Positions 35,854-47,653 of a stretch of 64,000 bases of DNA are shown piece by piece (position 1 is the stretch's first letter; every line of letters begins with the position of its first letter). Source of the DNA: Candidatus Mycoplasma haematobovis. Lineage in GTDB: Bacteria > Bacillota_I > Bacilli_A > Mycoplasmatales > Mycoplasmoidaceae. A program made the position numbers and the translations under genes. The notes under the pieces are model-generated. The model was not told where the DNA came from, made no database searches, and saw only the letters and a program-made list of their open reading frames with translations. The stretch lies in NCBI RefSeq assembly GCF_001645765.1, contig NZ_LWUJ01000011.1:124001-188000 (forward strand), in the 5' to 3' direction.

Positions 35854-36401
35854 GTTTATATGGGGGCTCTTTTAACCCTATACATATAGCACACATAAAT
35901 CTTGCAGAATATGCTATCTCTAATCTTTCTCTTGATTTATTAATTTTCATTCCTTGTTATCAATCAGTAGATAAACCAATTAGTGAATATGAAAGCGCTA
36001 AAGATAGAGTTAAGATGATCGAATTGGTATTACCAGAAAAGTGTATTGTTTCTACTTATGAAATAGATTTAGGAGTGCCTGTACAAAGTATTAAGACTAT
36101 TGAATACTTTAGAGATCTTTATAAGAATGATGAACTCTTTTTCTTAATAGGAGAGGACTCTTTATTGGGTATACATACTTGAGAAGGATTTAGAAATATA
36201 GAAAAATTAGTAAATTTAGTAGTATTTAGAAGAAAGCTTAGCAGTTCTAATTTTGATAATAAATTTAATTTAAAGTTAATTTGGATGAATAACGAATTGT
36301 GGGATTTTTCTTCTAAAGAAGTAAGAAATAAAGGGAAATTAGATATGCTAGATAATAAAGTAAAAGAGTATATAAAAAATCATAAAATATATAATATTTA
36401 G
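35844..36401 (+). CDS. nadD: Nicotinate-nucleotide adenylyltransferase
   Basis: Adenylates nicotinate mononucleotide, following PncB. The 185-residue protein begins with the nucleotidyltransferase motif [13 protein letters not shown], has [26 protein letters not shown], and the C-terminal SSKEVRNK equivalent to ISSTxIR. There is no fused HD hydrolase domain, unlike some mollicute NadD proteins. GTG 35844 overlaps pncB. Confidence 0.9.
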
Positions 36402-36409
36402 TTGATACT

Positions 36410-36826
36410 ATGCCTACAATTGCCCAGTTAATTAAGTGTAAGAGAAAAAAGAAAATAAAGAAATCTAAATCACAAGCTCTTTTAAAATCTTGGAACTCTT
36501 TAGATAAGAAAGTAACTTTTCAATCTAGCCCTTTCAAAAGAGGAGTATGTACTAGGGTTGGTACTATGACTCCTAAGAAGCCTAACTCTGCACTTAGGAA
36601 GTATGCTAAAGTGAGACTTTCAAATAACTATGAGGTACTAGCATATATTCCTGGAGAAGGACATAATTTACAAGAACACCATGTAGTAATGGTTAGAGGG
36701 GGAAGAGTTAAGGATTTACCAGGTGTTAAATATCATATAGTTAGGGGTAAGTTAGATACAGTCGGAGTAGATGCTAGACGACAAAGGAGGTCAAAATATG
36801 GAACTAAAAAACCTAAAAAAAGTTAA
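36410..36826 (+). CDS. rpsL: 30S ribosomal protein S12
   Basis: Decoding-site protein of the small subunit. 138 residues: [15 protein letters not shown], the streptomycin-loop [15 protein letters not shown], and [25 protein letters not shown]. First gene of the str-type cluster rpsL-rpsG-fusA; tuf does not follow. Confidence 0.97.
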   Translation: MPTIAQLIKCKRKKKIKKSKSQALLKSWNSLDKKVTFQSSPFKRGVCTRVGTMTPKKPNSALRKYAKVRLSNNYEVLAYIPGEGHNLQEHHVVMVRGGRVKDLPGVKYHIVRGKLDTVGVDARRQRRSKYGTKKPKKS

Positions 36827-36828
36827 TA

Positions 36829-37299
36829 ATGCGTAAAGATAGGAGTTTGAGAAAGAGAATATTACCTCCAGACCCTGTATACCAATCACAGCTTGTTTCA
36901 AAAGCTATCAATATGATTATGTGAGATGGTAAGAAACAGTTAGCTCAAAGAATTTTTTATAAATCTCTTAAATTAGTTGAAAAAAAAATAGGGAGAGAGC
37001 CTCTTGAAGTATTTATGGAGGCTTTAAAGAATATAGCTCCTACTATTGAGTTGAAAACTAGGAAAATTGGTGGATCTAATTATCAAGTACCTGTTGAAGC
37101 TTCTGCCGAAAGAAAAGAAACTCTTTCTCTTAGATGATTAATTAACTTTAGTAGAAAAAGAGCTGAAAGAACTATGGTTGAGGCTTTAGCGCATGAAATT
37201 ATTGATGCTTACAATAATACAGGACTTTCAATTAAGAAACGTAATGAAGTAATTAAGACAGCTGAAAGTAATAAAGCTTTTGCTTACTTTAGATTTTAG
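36829..37299 (+). CDS. rpsG: 30S ribosomal protein S7
   Basis: Primary assembly protein of the 30S head. 156 residues with two TGA Trp codons; features [41 protein letters not shown] and the C-terminal AFAYFRF. ATG two bases after rpsL; the fusA ATG begins at the base after its stop. Confidence 0.96.
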
Positions 37300-39360
37300 A
37301 TGGCCAAAGATCTGAAATTTATACGTAATTTTGGTATTATGGCCCATATTGATGCTGGGAAAACTACTACTAGTGAACGTATTCTATTCCATACTGGGAA
37401 AACTTACAAAATTGGAGAGGTTCATGATGGTGCGGCAACTATGGACTGGATGGAACAAGAAAAAGAGAAGGGAATTACTATTACTGCGGCAGCTACATCT
37501 GTAGTTTGAAAAGATCATCAACTTAATTTAATTGATACTCCCGGACACGTGGATTTTACTGTTGAAGTTGAGAGATCTTTAAGAGTATTAGATGGTGCTG
37601 TAGCTGTTTTGGACTCTCAAATGGGAGTAGAGCCACAAACTGAAACAGTCTGAAGACAAGCTACTAAGTATTTAGTTCCAAGAATTGTTTATTGTAATAA
37701 GATGGACAAGATTGGAGCTGACTATTTTAAGTCAGTTCAATCTTTAAGAGAAAAGCTTAAAGTAAATGCAGTATTAATACAACTTAATATAGGCAAAGAA
37801 GGAGACTTTATTGGAATAATAGATTTAATTACTAAAAAAGCTTATGAATTCGATGGAAAACAAGAAGAGGAATACAAAGAAATTCCTATTCCTGAAGCAT
37901 TAAAGGAAGAAGTTGATAGATTACATCAAGAATTATTAGATGAAGTACTTACTTATGATGAGAAAATTATGGAAAAGTATTTAGGTGGTGAAGAAATAAC
38001 TGTTGAAGAGATAAAGCATTGTATTCGTATAGGAACTATACAAACTAAGTTATTTCCAGTATTGTGTGGTTCTTCTTTTAAGAATAAAGGAGTTAAGTTC
38101 TTACTTGATGCAGTAATTGATTATTTACCAAGCCCTATAGATTTACCTGAAACGCCTGCTTTTGATAAAGAACAAAATCCTATTTCAATAAAGAATTCTC
38201 CTGATAATGATTTTGTAGCTATGGCTTTTAAGATAGCTGCAGACCCGTTTGTTGGTAGATTAACTTTCATTAGGGTTTATTCTGGTGTACTGAAAAAAGG
38301 TAGTTCTATTTACAATACTACTCAGGATGTTCCAGAAAAAGCAGGTAGATTAGTACAAATGCACTCTAATCATAGAACAGAAATTGAGAGTATTCAGGCT
38401 GGCGAAATATGTGCAATAGTAGGACTTAAGAATACCAAGACAGGAGATACTCTTACTGTAAAGGGAAATCAAGTAGTGCTTGAATCTATGAACTTTGCAG
38501 AGCCTGTAATTTCATTAGCTATTGAACCTAAAACTAAAGTAGATCAAGAGAAGATGTCTATGGTACTTTCAAGATTATCAGAAGAAGATCCTACTTTCAA
38601 AATATCTACTAATATCGAAACAGGCCAAACTATTATTTCTGGTATGGGAGAATTACATTTGGAAATACTTATTGATCGTATGGGAAGAGAGTTTGGACTT
38701 CAAGTAAATATTGGACAGCCACAGGTAGCATTTAGAGAGACCTTTACTCAAGAAGCTGAAGTAGAGGGTAAATATATTAAACAAAGTGGTGGTAGAGGTA
38801 ACTATGGTCATGTATGAATTAAATATGAGCCTAATAAAGATAAAGGATTTGAGTTTGTTGACAAAATAGTAGGTGGTAAGATTCCTAAAGAATATATTAA
38901 GTCTATTAAACAAGGATTAATAGATGCTATGAAGTCAGGCCCTTTGGCAGGTTATCCAATTATTGATATTAAAGCTACATTATTTGATGGTTCTTTCCAT
39001 GAAGTTGACTCAAATGAGATGGCCTTTAGAATTGCTGCTTCTCTTTCACTTAAAGATGCAAGCAAGAAGTGCGCTTCTATATTATTAGAACCTATTATGA
39101 ATGTAGAGATTACAGTACCAATGCAATATTTTGGCACTGTAATGGGTGATGTATCTTCAAGAAGAGGAACTATTGAAGGGGATGAGCAAGTGGAAAATGC
39201 TAAAGTTATTAAATCAAAAATACCTCTTAAAGAGATGTTTGGTTATGCAACAGCACTTAGATCTTTAACTCAAGGTAGAGGTGTTTACACTATGCAATTT
39301 TCACACTATCAACCATTACCTCAATATATTACTAAAGAATTATTAGAGAGTCGAAAGTAA
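37300..39360 (+). CDS. fusA: Elongation factor G
   Basis: GTPase for ribosomal translocation. The 686-residue protein shows [69 protein letters not shown] and [10 protein letters not shown]. It is full length and needs TGA read as Trp at conserved sites (for example SVVWKDHQ). Last gene of the str-like cluster; dnaJ follows after seven bases. Confidence 0.97.
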
Positions 39361-39367
39361 TCAGTAG

Positions 39368-40432
39368 ATGGCTAAAGATTACTATCAGATATTAGGCGTT
39401 TCCCATGATGCTACAGAATCAGAAATAAAAAAGGCATATAGGAGTCTAGCTAAGAAATATCACCCAGACGTTAATAAATCTCCAGAAGCAGAAGATAAAT
39501 TTAAAGATATTAATGAGGCTTATGAAGTGTTGAGTGATGCTCAGAAGAGACAGAACTATGACACTTATGGGAGCGCTGATGAACAAATGCAAGGGAATCC
39601 TTTTTCGGGAGGCGGAGACTTCACAGAATTTTTTAATGATTTTTTTGGAGGAATGCACAATCAAAGACAATATGAGCACTATTCTGATAAAGTAACTATT
39701 TCTTTCTTAGATTCTGTAAGAGGTACTAGTCGTAAATATGATTATTTTTCTAAACAGAAATGTGAAGTGTGTAAAGGCAATAAAGCTTTCTTAGGAGATG
39801 CTAAATATGTAGTTGTTTGTGGTGCATGTAGAGGTACTGGTCAAGAAAGAGTAAGAAAACAGTCATTATTTGGAATATTTGATAGTACTAGACCTTGTTC
39901 CCAGTGTGAAGGGCATGGTAAAGTAATTTCTAAGAAATGTAAGGAGTGTAAAGGGGAGGGTTACAAGAGTCAAAAGAAAACAGTTACTGTTCCAATTCCC
40001 GCTGGTATTTTTGATAAACAAGTATTGTCTTTCTGAGATAAATCAGGTTTAGTAGACGTAAAGATTTCTTTGAAAATTAAAGTGGAAGAGTCTGAGATTT
40101 TTGAGAGAAAGAAAGCGGATGATTTAAATATATATACAAGAATATATATTAATCCTTTCACAGCTATATTTGGAGGAGTAGCAGAAATACCTACTCCAAA
40201 AGGAATTAAAACAATTAAGATCCCCGAAGGAACTAATTCAGGCGATAAACTTAAATTAAGAGGAGAAGGAATAACTGTTAATCGAAATAGTGGTGATTTA
40301 ATTGGAGAAGTTAAATTTACTACTTATCCAAAATTAACTAAGGAACAAAAGGAAATATTAAAATCTTTAAGTGGACAGGAGACTTCAGAGACAACTAAAT
40401 GAATTGCAAAAGCTAAAAAAATAATAAGTTAA
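39368..40432 (+). CDS. dnaJ: Chaperone protein DnaJ
   Basis: Co-chaperone that delivers clients to DnaK. The 354-residue type I protein has a J domain ([11 protein letters not shown] in KYHPDVNK), a short Gly/Phe region, four CxxCxG zinc repeats (CEVCKG, CGACRG, CSQCEG, CKECKG) and the C-terminal substrate-binding domain. The stop overlaps the grpE ATG. No CIRCE element is seen upstream; dnaK is not in the window. Confidence 0.95.
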
Positions 40433-40992
40433 TGACAGAAGAAGGGAAACAAATAGAAAAAGAAGAAAGAGTAGAGGAGGAGTTAAGAGAGCAAATAAAG
40501 GAGTTACAAGAACAGATTGCTACTCTGGAAAAAGAGAGTAATCAAAAAATTATGGATTTTATTGATAAGAAATCCAAAGAAGCTGAGCAAATAATACTCA
40601 AGAAAGAAGAGGAATTAAAGCTTAAATTTAAAAGAGAGCTAGAGAATGCTAAGGATTATTTGTACGAGAGACAATTTTCTGAATTAGTAGGAATTATTTC
40701 AAATTTTGAAACTGCTATAGATATGGCTACTGCCCCAGAAATAGCAGCATATTTAGCTGGTTTTAAAATGTTTAGTTCTCAATTTGAAACATTGCTAAGT
40801 GATTTAAATATCTCTAAATTTAGTCCTAAGAAATATGATGAATTTGATTCATCATGCATGGAAGCTACAATGGTGGAGAAGGTTGACAGTGAAGAATTGG
40901 AAAATAAAGTGTTGCAGGTTTTCTCAAAAGGTTATAAATTAAATGAAAGAGTTATTAAATTGTCCTCCGTTAAGGTAGGTAAATTAGATTAG
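40432..40992 (+). CDS. grpE: Nucleotide exchange factor GrpE
   Basis: Releases ADP from DnaK. The 186-residue protein starts with a long charged coiled coil (EEELREQIKELQEQIATLEKE), then a helical core and a beta domain ending SKGYKLNERVIKLSSVKVGK, the family signature. Conservation is low but order next to dnaJ supports it. ATG overlaps the dnaJ stop; the stop overlaps the fba GTG (TAGTG). Confidence 0.88.
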   Translation: MTEEGKQIEKEERVEEELREQIKELQEQIATLEKESNQKIMDFIDKKSKEAEQIILKKEEELKLKFKRELENAKDYLYERQFSELVGIISNFETAIDMATAPEIAAYLAGFKMFSSQFETLLSDLNISKFSPKKYDEFDSSCMEATMVEKVDSEELENKVLQVFSKGYKLNERVIKLSSVKVGKLD

Positions 40993-41861
40993 TGGCATTA
41001 GTAAGCGCAAGAGAAATTCTTCTTAAGGCATACAAAGAAGGATATGCTGTTGCACAAATAAATACTAATAATCTTGAGTGAACTAAAGCTATTTTATTAA
41101 CTACTCAGTCTCTTAAATCTCCTGTAATTATTGGAGCTTCTGAAGGGGCTATTAAATATATGGGTGGCTTTAATGTAGTGGCTTCTTTAGTTAAAGCTAT
41201 GATTAAAGATTTAAATATTGAAGTTCCTGTAATACTTCACTTAGACCACGGTAGTTATGAGGGATGTAAGAAAGCTATTGAAGCTGGATTTAGTTCAGTA
41301 ATGTTTGATGGTTCCCATTTTCCTATTGAGGAGAATTTTGCTAAATCAAAAGAAATTGTTGATTTAGCGAACTCTAAGGGTATTTCTGTTGAATTGGAAG
41401 TAGGAACTATTGGTGGCGAAGAAGATGGTGTAGTGGGTGCTGGTGAAAATGCTAGTGTTGATGAATGTGTGAGAATGGGGTCTCTTGATTTATCAATGTT
41501 AGCTGCAGGCATTGGTAATATACATGGTCCTTATCCAACCAACTGAAAAGGCCTTAATTTTGAGTTATTGTCAGAAATTTCAAAAGCAGTAAGTAAACCT
41601 CTTGTGCTACATGGTGGTACTGGAATTCCTGAAGATCAAATTAAGAAAGCTATTTCTTTAGGTATCTCAAAAATTAATGTGAACACTGAATTACAATTAG
41701 CTTTTGCTTCAGCAACTAGAAAATATATTGAAGAACAAAAAGATTTAGATATGTCTAAAAAAGGTTTTGATCCTAGAAAATTGTTTAAATATGGTTTTGA
41801 TGCTATTTGTCAAGTTATTACAGATAAATTAACAATGTTTGGGTCTGTAGGTAAAGCCTAA
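40992..41861 (+). CDS. fba: Fructose-bisphosphate aldolase, class II
   Basis: Splits fructose-1,6-bisphosphate in glycolysis with a zinc ion. The 289-residue protein contains VPVILHLDHGSYEGC (zinc His and catalytic Asp), FSSVMFDGSHFPIEEN, VELEVGTIGGEEDG, AAGIGNIHGPYP, LVLHGGTGIPEDQIK and KINVNTELQLAF. GTG start overlaps the grpE stop. Confidence 0.96.
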
Positions 41862-41863
41862 AT

Positions 41864-43900
41864 GTGTACTATAAGTCTTGAGTACCTGTCTCGATCTTTA
41901 CTTCTGTAGTCGGTTTACCATTTTATTGCTTCTCTAATTCTTTAGATACCACAGTATTAGATTCTAGTTTTTTTCAAGATCCTAACTTATTTAATAAATT
42001 AGAAAATGAAGACTTTGTATACAAAAGTTCTATTGAGGAGGATAGCACAGGAATAAAGAATTATTTTTTTAATAATTCCTTCAGTTTGCTTTGAAAGAAA
42101 AAGAATGGAGTAAATGATGACGAGGTATTTGGAAATGCTTTTTTGATCAATATTATGTATCCTCCTCATTTGGGAAAGGACGATCCAAGTAGATACACAT
42201 ATACACCTAAATACTATCAACCAGGAGAAGAAATAATACTTCTTGTAGGAACTTCATTCTCTTTTGTTTCAAAGGTATTCAAAGGACTTAATGAATGAGA
42301 TAAGGTAAATGATTGCACTAAAGTAATAACTCTAGATAAGCACTCAGGAAATGGAGGAAATGGCACTTGTCCAAAAGAAGTGATTAATAGTAACAATGAA
42401 CAATATGAATTTTATTTTTCACACCCTTATCCAGAAGATAATGAAAAAACAGGAGTTAAACAACAAGAAAATCTATATTCAATAAAGGAAGATTATTTAT
42501 CTAAGCAGGAATTTCAACTTAATAAGCCACATTTTGTAAAAATAGAAAACAAGAATGTAGGGTTAGTTTATGCCGCTGTAGATCTTAAGGTTAATAAGAA
42601 ATTAATAAATATAGCTCTTAATAGCCGCGAAGGAATTAATAATGTTTTAAGAGATGTTCATACCAATACCAAGGACGATTCAGATTTTCAATCAGAGATG
42701 CGAACTAATTGATTTGGAACAAGCTACAAATTTGCGGCTGATTTTGCAGTGTTGCAATTGAAAGTCCAAATGAAAGATATTAGGGGTTTATTTAGGGATT
42801 ATTTAAGAGATCTTTTCAAGAAAGAAGGAAAAATAACAAAAATTCCAAGAAATAGTATGTCTATTAGAGATGGAAAGACAGAACCACTTTACTTAGCAGG
42901 ATGATCAGTTATGAGTCAAACTGAAAGAGATCAGCATGAAGTAGATAATTTATTAGTTGAAGCAAAAGCAAAAGCAAAAAATGGAGTAAATAATGGCCAA
43001 TGCAACAGCACATCTAGTAGCTATAGTTTAAATGCAAATAATGATGCTTTAATCCAAATAGTTCCTAGTGATATTAAGAAAAAACATAAAGCAACTTCAA
43101 ATAGTCTAGGAGACTGTCTTGAATTAGTTTTAAAAAATAGTAGTTCACAAAGTTCACAGGATAAATATGTTGCTACTGATTTTGAATATTTTCCTAATGA
43201 TGAGTATGGCTTCTTGTATGTAGATTACTATGTACAGAACAAAAATACAAAAAAGAAATTTCCTAAAAAAAGAACAGTAATTTTTGATGGTTTTAAAAAA
43301 AGGAATCCTACTGCCAGAAGAGATTTTGTTAATACATACAATGATACTCATAGAAGAAAGTCCGATGCAACCAAAAGGTTTTTGGAAGCCGATCCAAAAG
43401 GAATGGCTGAATGAAAAGAATTATCTGTTCAATATGGTTATTTCCCAATTCAAAATATTCACGATAAAGTACATAAATTAAACAAAGAAATTAAAGAAAT
43501 TGACACTACTACACCACTCGAAACTTTTCAAGCAGGAGGAAGCACCTATGTAAATATTTCTCATCAAGTAAATATTCCTAATTTAGGACTATCTCAAGCC
43601 AAAGGAATAATGGCTTTAATGAAAGATCAAGATAGTGATCAAAATATTATGGTTGGCATGTATGAAGGAAGACATGCTTGAACTAATCCAATTGGATTAG
43701 ATACAAAAGCAGTAGGTAAAGTTATGTTATTTATTTCTCCTTGAAGATATGATTTATTTAATTCGAATAATAAACTTTCAAGGCCTTCTTTAGGTGATAG
43801 TTTGAAAAAGAAAAAAGTAAATGGAACACATGATTACAACAACAACAACAACATGAAAGATTATTTAATTTATGGAAATGTATTTAATCTTGGCTCCTAA
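41864..43900 (+). CDS. Exported DUF31-like protein with lost catalytic residues (putative pseudo-protease)
   Basis: A 678-residue protein of unknown function. GTG 41864 gives a hydrophobic N-terminus (SWVPVSIFTSVVGLPFY), a likely signal or anchor. The rest can be laid over the DUF31 proteases at 51.6-58.8 kb: GNAFLINI where they have GTGWILDY, LLVGTSFSFVSKV where they have YIATNAHVIWRI, ADFAVLQLKV where they have ADFAVLEIEF, and LSQAKGIMALMKDQDSD where they have APGSSGAMYVDGEG. So the Asp is kept while the His and Ser positions are replaced. This alignment is by eye. The C-terminus ends with an Asn-rich stretch before NVFNLGS and overlaps ktrA by 17 bases. Confidence 0.6.
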
Positions 43901-44585
43901 AAAATTCTTTAACTGCCTTAATATTATCTTTTTTGCATATCAAATAGACTATATCTCCAACATCTATTATATGTTCTCCCCTAACAGGAATAATAACATG
44001 TCCATTCTTTTTTTTAATACTTATTAAAGTAACTGAAATAGTTCTTAAGAAAGATATTTCACTCACCTTCCTAGTCCATAAAGTCCTATTTAATACAGGC
44101 AATCTAATTAATAAAGTATCTTTAATTTCTTTATCAAAAGAAAATAACTCTACATTTAAGTCATACATAGCTTTGTAAGCTATCTTAAGAGCTATTTCTT
44201 CTTCTGGAATGAATGTTATGCTTATTCCAAGCATGTTAAGTATTCTTCTATGGGTTTCTGTTTTTGCTTTGCATAAAATATTATTTACTTTAAGCTTTTT
44301 CAAGTTTGCCGCTGCAATTACAGAGGTTTCCATATTTGTTATGCCTAGTATTACATAGTCAAAGAATTGTACACCTACGTCCTCTAATTCTTTGATATTG
44401 GTACAATCACAAACAATGGCATAGCTGAATTCAGGACCATGTTCATTGATTACTTTCGGGTCAGAATCTAGTACTGTTACTTTGTGTCCTTCGCTTACTA
44501 AAACTAATCCAATTTCGTAGTTGAATTTATTTAGTCCAATTAAACAATATTCTTTATATGCTTTTTCTGTCTTGGGTGAATTCAA
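43884..44585 (-). CDS. ktrA: Potassium uptake regulatory subunit KtrA (RCK)
   Basis: Cytosolic nucleotide-binding gating subunit of the Ktr potassium channel. 233 residues: an RCK-N Rossmann domain (YCLIGLNKFNYEIG, VTVLDSDPKVINE, YAIVCDCTNIKELED, VILGITNMETSVIAA) and an RCK-C domain (GHVIIPVRGEHIIDVGDIVYLICKK). The glycine motif GxGxxG is altered to GLNKFN. TTG 44585 is 18 bases from the divergent ktrB start. Confidence 0.88.
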   Translation of the reverse strand: MNSPKTEKAYKEYCLIGLNKFNYEIGLVLVSEGHKVTVLDSDPKVINEHGPEFSYAIVCDCTNIKELEDVGVQFFDYVILGITNMETSVIAAANLKKLKVNNILCKAKTETHRRILNMLGISITFIPEEEIALKIAYKAMYDLNVELFSFDKEIKDTLLIRLPVLNRTLWTRKVSEISFLRTISVTLISIKKKNGHVIIPVRGEHIIDVGDIVYLICKKDNIKAVKEFFRSQD

Positions 44586-44603
44586 CTACAAAAAATAGAC
44601 TAA

Positions 44604-46109
44604 ATGCATAATATACAGGAGTACCTAAATTATTTTACTTCAAAAAAGTTTTTTTTAAGTTTACTAGGAAAAACTATTTATCAAAAAACTTTAAGAATTT
44701 ACCTTTTTACAGCTTTTTTTGGAGCTATTCTTTTATGAATACCTGCTTTATCTAACAAGGATGGAATATACATTATTGATGCTTTCTTTATTTCTATTTC
44801 GGCCTTTACTAATACCGGCTTAACTACTGAAACAACTTCCTCTAAATTTACTTTTTTTGGACAATTAGTAATACTAATTCTTATTCAGTTAGGGGGGATA
44901 GGGTTTATTACTGCGATTATTTGTCTTTGATCTTGGATAGCTAAAGGGGGTAATTTAAATGCAGAAAGTAGGTGGTTCTTACACTTTGAAAGAGGCAGTT
45001 ACAATAGAGTTGAATCAACACAGTCATTTAAAGCCGGAGTAATAGTATTACTAGTTACAGAAGCAATAGGAGCATTCTTACTTACTATATTCTTTTTTTG
45101 TGCCACTCCAGATGCCACCGCTAAGGAAACTCTAAATTTTAAAGGAGATTTTTTTAAATCTTTATGAGCAGGAATATTCCATTCTATTTCTGCAGCTAAT
45201 AATGCTGGTTTTGATATTCTCGGTGAGCATTCTATTATGCCCTACAGAAGTGGGGCTAATAATATTCTTTCGGTAATATTACTTATTGAGTCTGTTATTG
45301 GAGGAATTGGATATCCAATTTATTATGATCTTTATTTACTATACAAAAATAAACAAAGAGGAAAACATCATCAATTAAGTCTATTCACAATTATTTGTTT
45401 AAGCACTTACTTTTTTGTAGCTTTTCTTTCAACTTTCTTAGTTTTATTTTTTGAAGTAGGTTTTGGGAGAGACTATCCAACTGGTACCATAATTTATCCT
45501 AACGATGCAACAAGAGCAAAAGATAAATTTGTTTGAAATGATGCAGATAAGATGTGAAATATTGTTTACACTTCATTCTCGGCTAGATCTGCAGGCTTTT
45601 CTTCACTAGATGTAGGACAAGTTACAGAAGAAACTAAGTGACTATTATCTATTCTTATGTTTGTAGGTACTTCTCCTGCGTCTACGGGAGGAGGAATAAG
45701 AACTATTACTATATTCCTAATATTAGCTAAGATTTGATTTACTATTAAAGGAAAAAATCATTTAACTATTAGGAATAAGACTGTTGATCCTGAAATAATT
45801 TTTGATGCTTGTCAAGCTTTTGTTGTTGCAACTATCTTAATAATTGGCTGCATTTTCTTAATATTCCTATCTTTAAATAAGAAGAATTTAAAGATAGGGG
45901 ATGTAGCTTTTGAAGCTTCTTCTGCTTTTGGTACTACAGGGTTAACAGCTAATGTAACTAAGGAATGTAATTTCTTTGGAAAAATAGTAATTATTTTTTT
46001 AATGTTTATTGGACAGTTAGGAGTATCTAACTCTTTACTATCCTTTACAGATCTCCAACCAAAAGGAAAAAATATTCGTTATTGTGCAGAAAATTTAAAG
46101 ATTATTTAA
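44604..46109 (+). CDS. ktrB: Potassium uptake membrane subunit KtrB
   Basis: Ion-conducting subunit for K+ (possibly Na+-dependent). The 501-residue membrane protein has four pore loops with the selectivity-filter glycine: SAFTNTGLTTE, SAANNAGFDIL, SARSAGFSSLD and SAFGTTGLTAN. Many Trp codons are TGA. It is divergent from ktrA, which supplies the gating ring. Two bases separate its stop from that of guaA on the other strand. Confidence 0.93.
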
Positions 46110-46111
46110 TA

Positions 46112-47653
46112 TTATTCCCATTCAATAGTACTTGGTGGCTTAGTACTTAAGTCATATACTACTCTTGAAATTTCTGGAATACTATTAACTATCTCTGTGG
46201 CTACTTTAGTTAAGAATTCAAATGGTAGTTCAGTTACATTAACTGTCATGAAATTAGTAGTATTTATTGATCTTAAAGCTACTACATAACCCACACTTCT
46301 CCGATCACCTTTAACTCCAACGCTTTTTGTATTTAGTAAGACAGCAAAAGCTTGTGAAGCTTTTGAATAAAGTCCTTCTTTTTTAAGTTTTGAAACAAAT
46401 AAAGCATCTACTCTCTTAATTATTTCAATTTTTTCTTCTGTTACCTCTCCCATTATTCTTATGGCATATCCAGGACCTGGAAAAGGATGTTCTTTAAGAA
46501 TAAAATCTGGAAGTTCTAGTTTCTCTCCCCAAGTTCTTACTTCTTCTTTAAATAAGTGCGAAAGAGGTTCAATTAATTCAAATATATTTCTTAATTCACT
46601 AATAGTGTTGTGATGTGTTTTAATTACATCAGAATTAGCACTCTTTTCGCCCGATTCAATTAAGTCAGAAAGTATTGTCCCTTGTGCTAAATATTTAATA
46701 TTTTTCTCACTAGCAACAAACTCTTTAAATATTTCAAGAAATAACCCTCCTACTACTCTCCTTTTCTCTTCTGGATTCTCTATGCCTGTAAGGGCATTAT
46801 AGAATCTTTTTTTTGCGTCAATAACATGAAAATTATTCTTTAATTCTCCTTTAAAGTAATCAATTATTATTGCTTTTTGTTTATCTCTTAATAAGCCATT
46901 ATCTACAAAAACACCTATTACGCTTTCTGGATTCGCTTTTTTAAGTAATTTAGCCACTACTGAAGAATCTAACCCACCAGAAAGAGCCAATAATACTTTA
47001 TCTTTACCTATTTTTTCTCTTATCTCTACTACTTTATCTTCACATAACTCACCCATTTTTCATTTCTGACTTAATCTACATATTAATAACAGAAAGTTCT
47101 TAATAATTCTGTCTCCTCATTCAGAGTGCTCTACTTCTGGATGAAATTGAAGAGTGTAAATATTTAATTTATCATTAGCTGTAATAGTACAAGAGTTATT
47201 TGTTTTTGCTAATAAAGTAAAGTCTGGAGCAGGTTCAATTACGGAATCATTATGAGACATTCATACATTGAAATTTATTGGTAATCCATCAGTAAGAATA
47301 TGTTCACTAACTTTACTTACTTTAGTATTTCCAAATTCTGGATATTCTCCATAATTCATAGTACCTCCAAGCCTTTTGTGTACTAATTGCATTCCATAGC
47401 AAATGCAAAGCATTGGCTTTTTGAAAGTAAAAATTAAATCTAATAAATCTTCGTGTATGGAATTCTCTACTGATTCTGGACTACCTGAAAGTATTATTGC
47501 TTGAAAATCTTTAGCTACTTTTCGAACTGTTTCATATTCTGCCTTTACTATTTCTGAATAAATCTCATTATCTCTTATTTTCTTTGCAATCAGCTGAGAA
47601 TATTGAGAACCAAAATCAATAATTAAGACACCACCTCCCTTAGTTGGGTTCAT
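46112..47653 (-). CDS. guaA: GMP synthase (glutamine-hydrolysing)
   Basis: Aminates XMP to GMP. The 513-residue protein has the class I glutaminase domain (LIIDFGSQYSQLIAKK, nucleophile in MLCICYGMQLV, LQFHPEVEHS) then the PP-loop synthetase domain (LLALSGGLDSSVVAKLL) and the dimerisation domain ending STKPPSTIEWE. The window has no guaB, so XMP supply is unclear. The start lies 14 bases inside trxB. Confidence 0.95.

Noticed and set aside
38653-38913. Minus-strand ORF inside fusA
   Set aside because: Lies fully within conserved EF-G codons on the plus strand; a shadow frame.
37300-39360. Internal TGA codons in fusA, gyrB, guaA and others as stops, suggesting many pseudogenes
   Set aside because: They fall at conserved Trp positions across nearly all genes, so TGA is Trp (genetic code 4).
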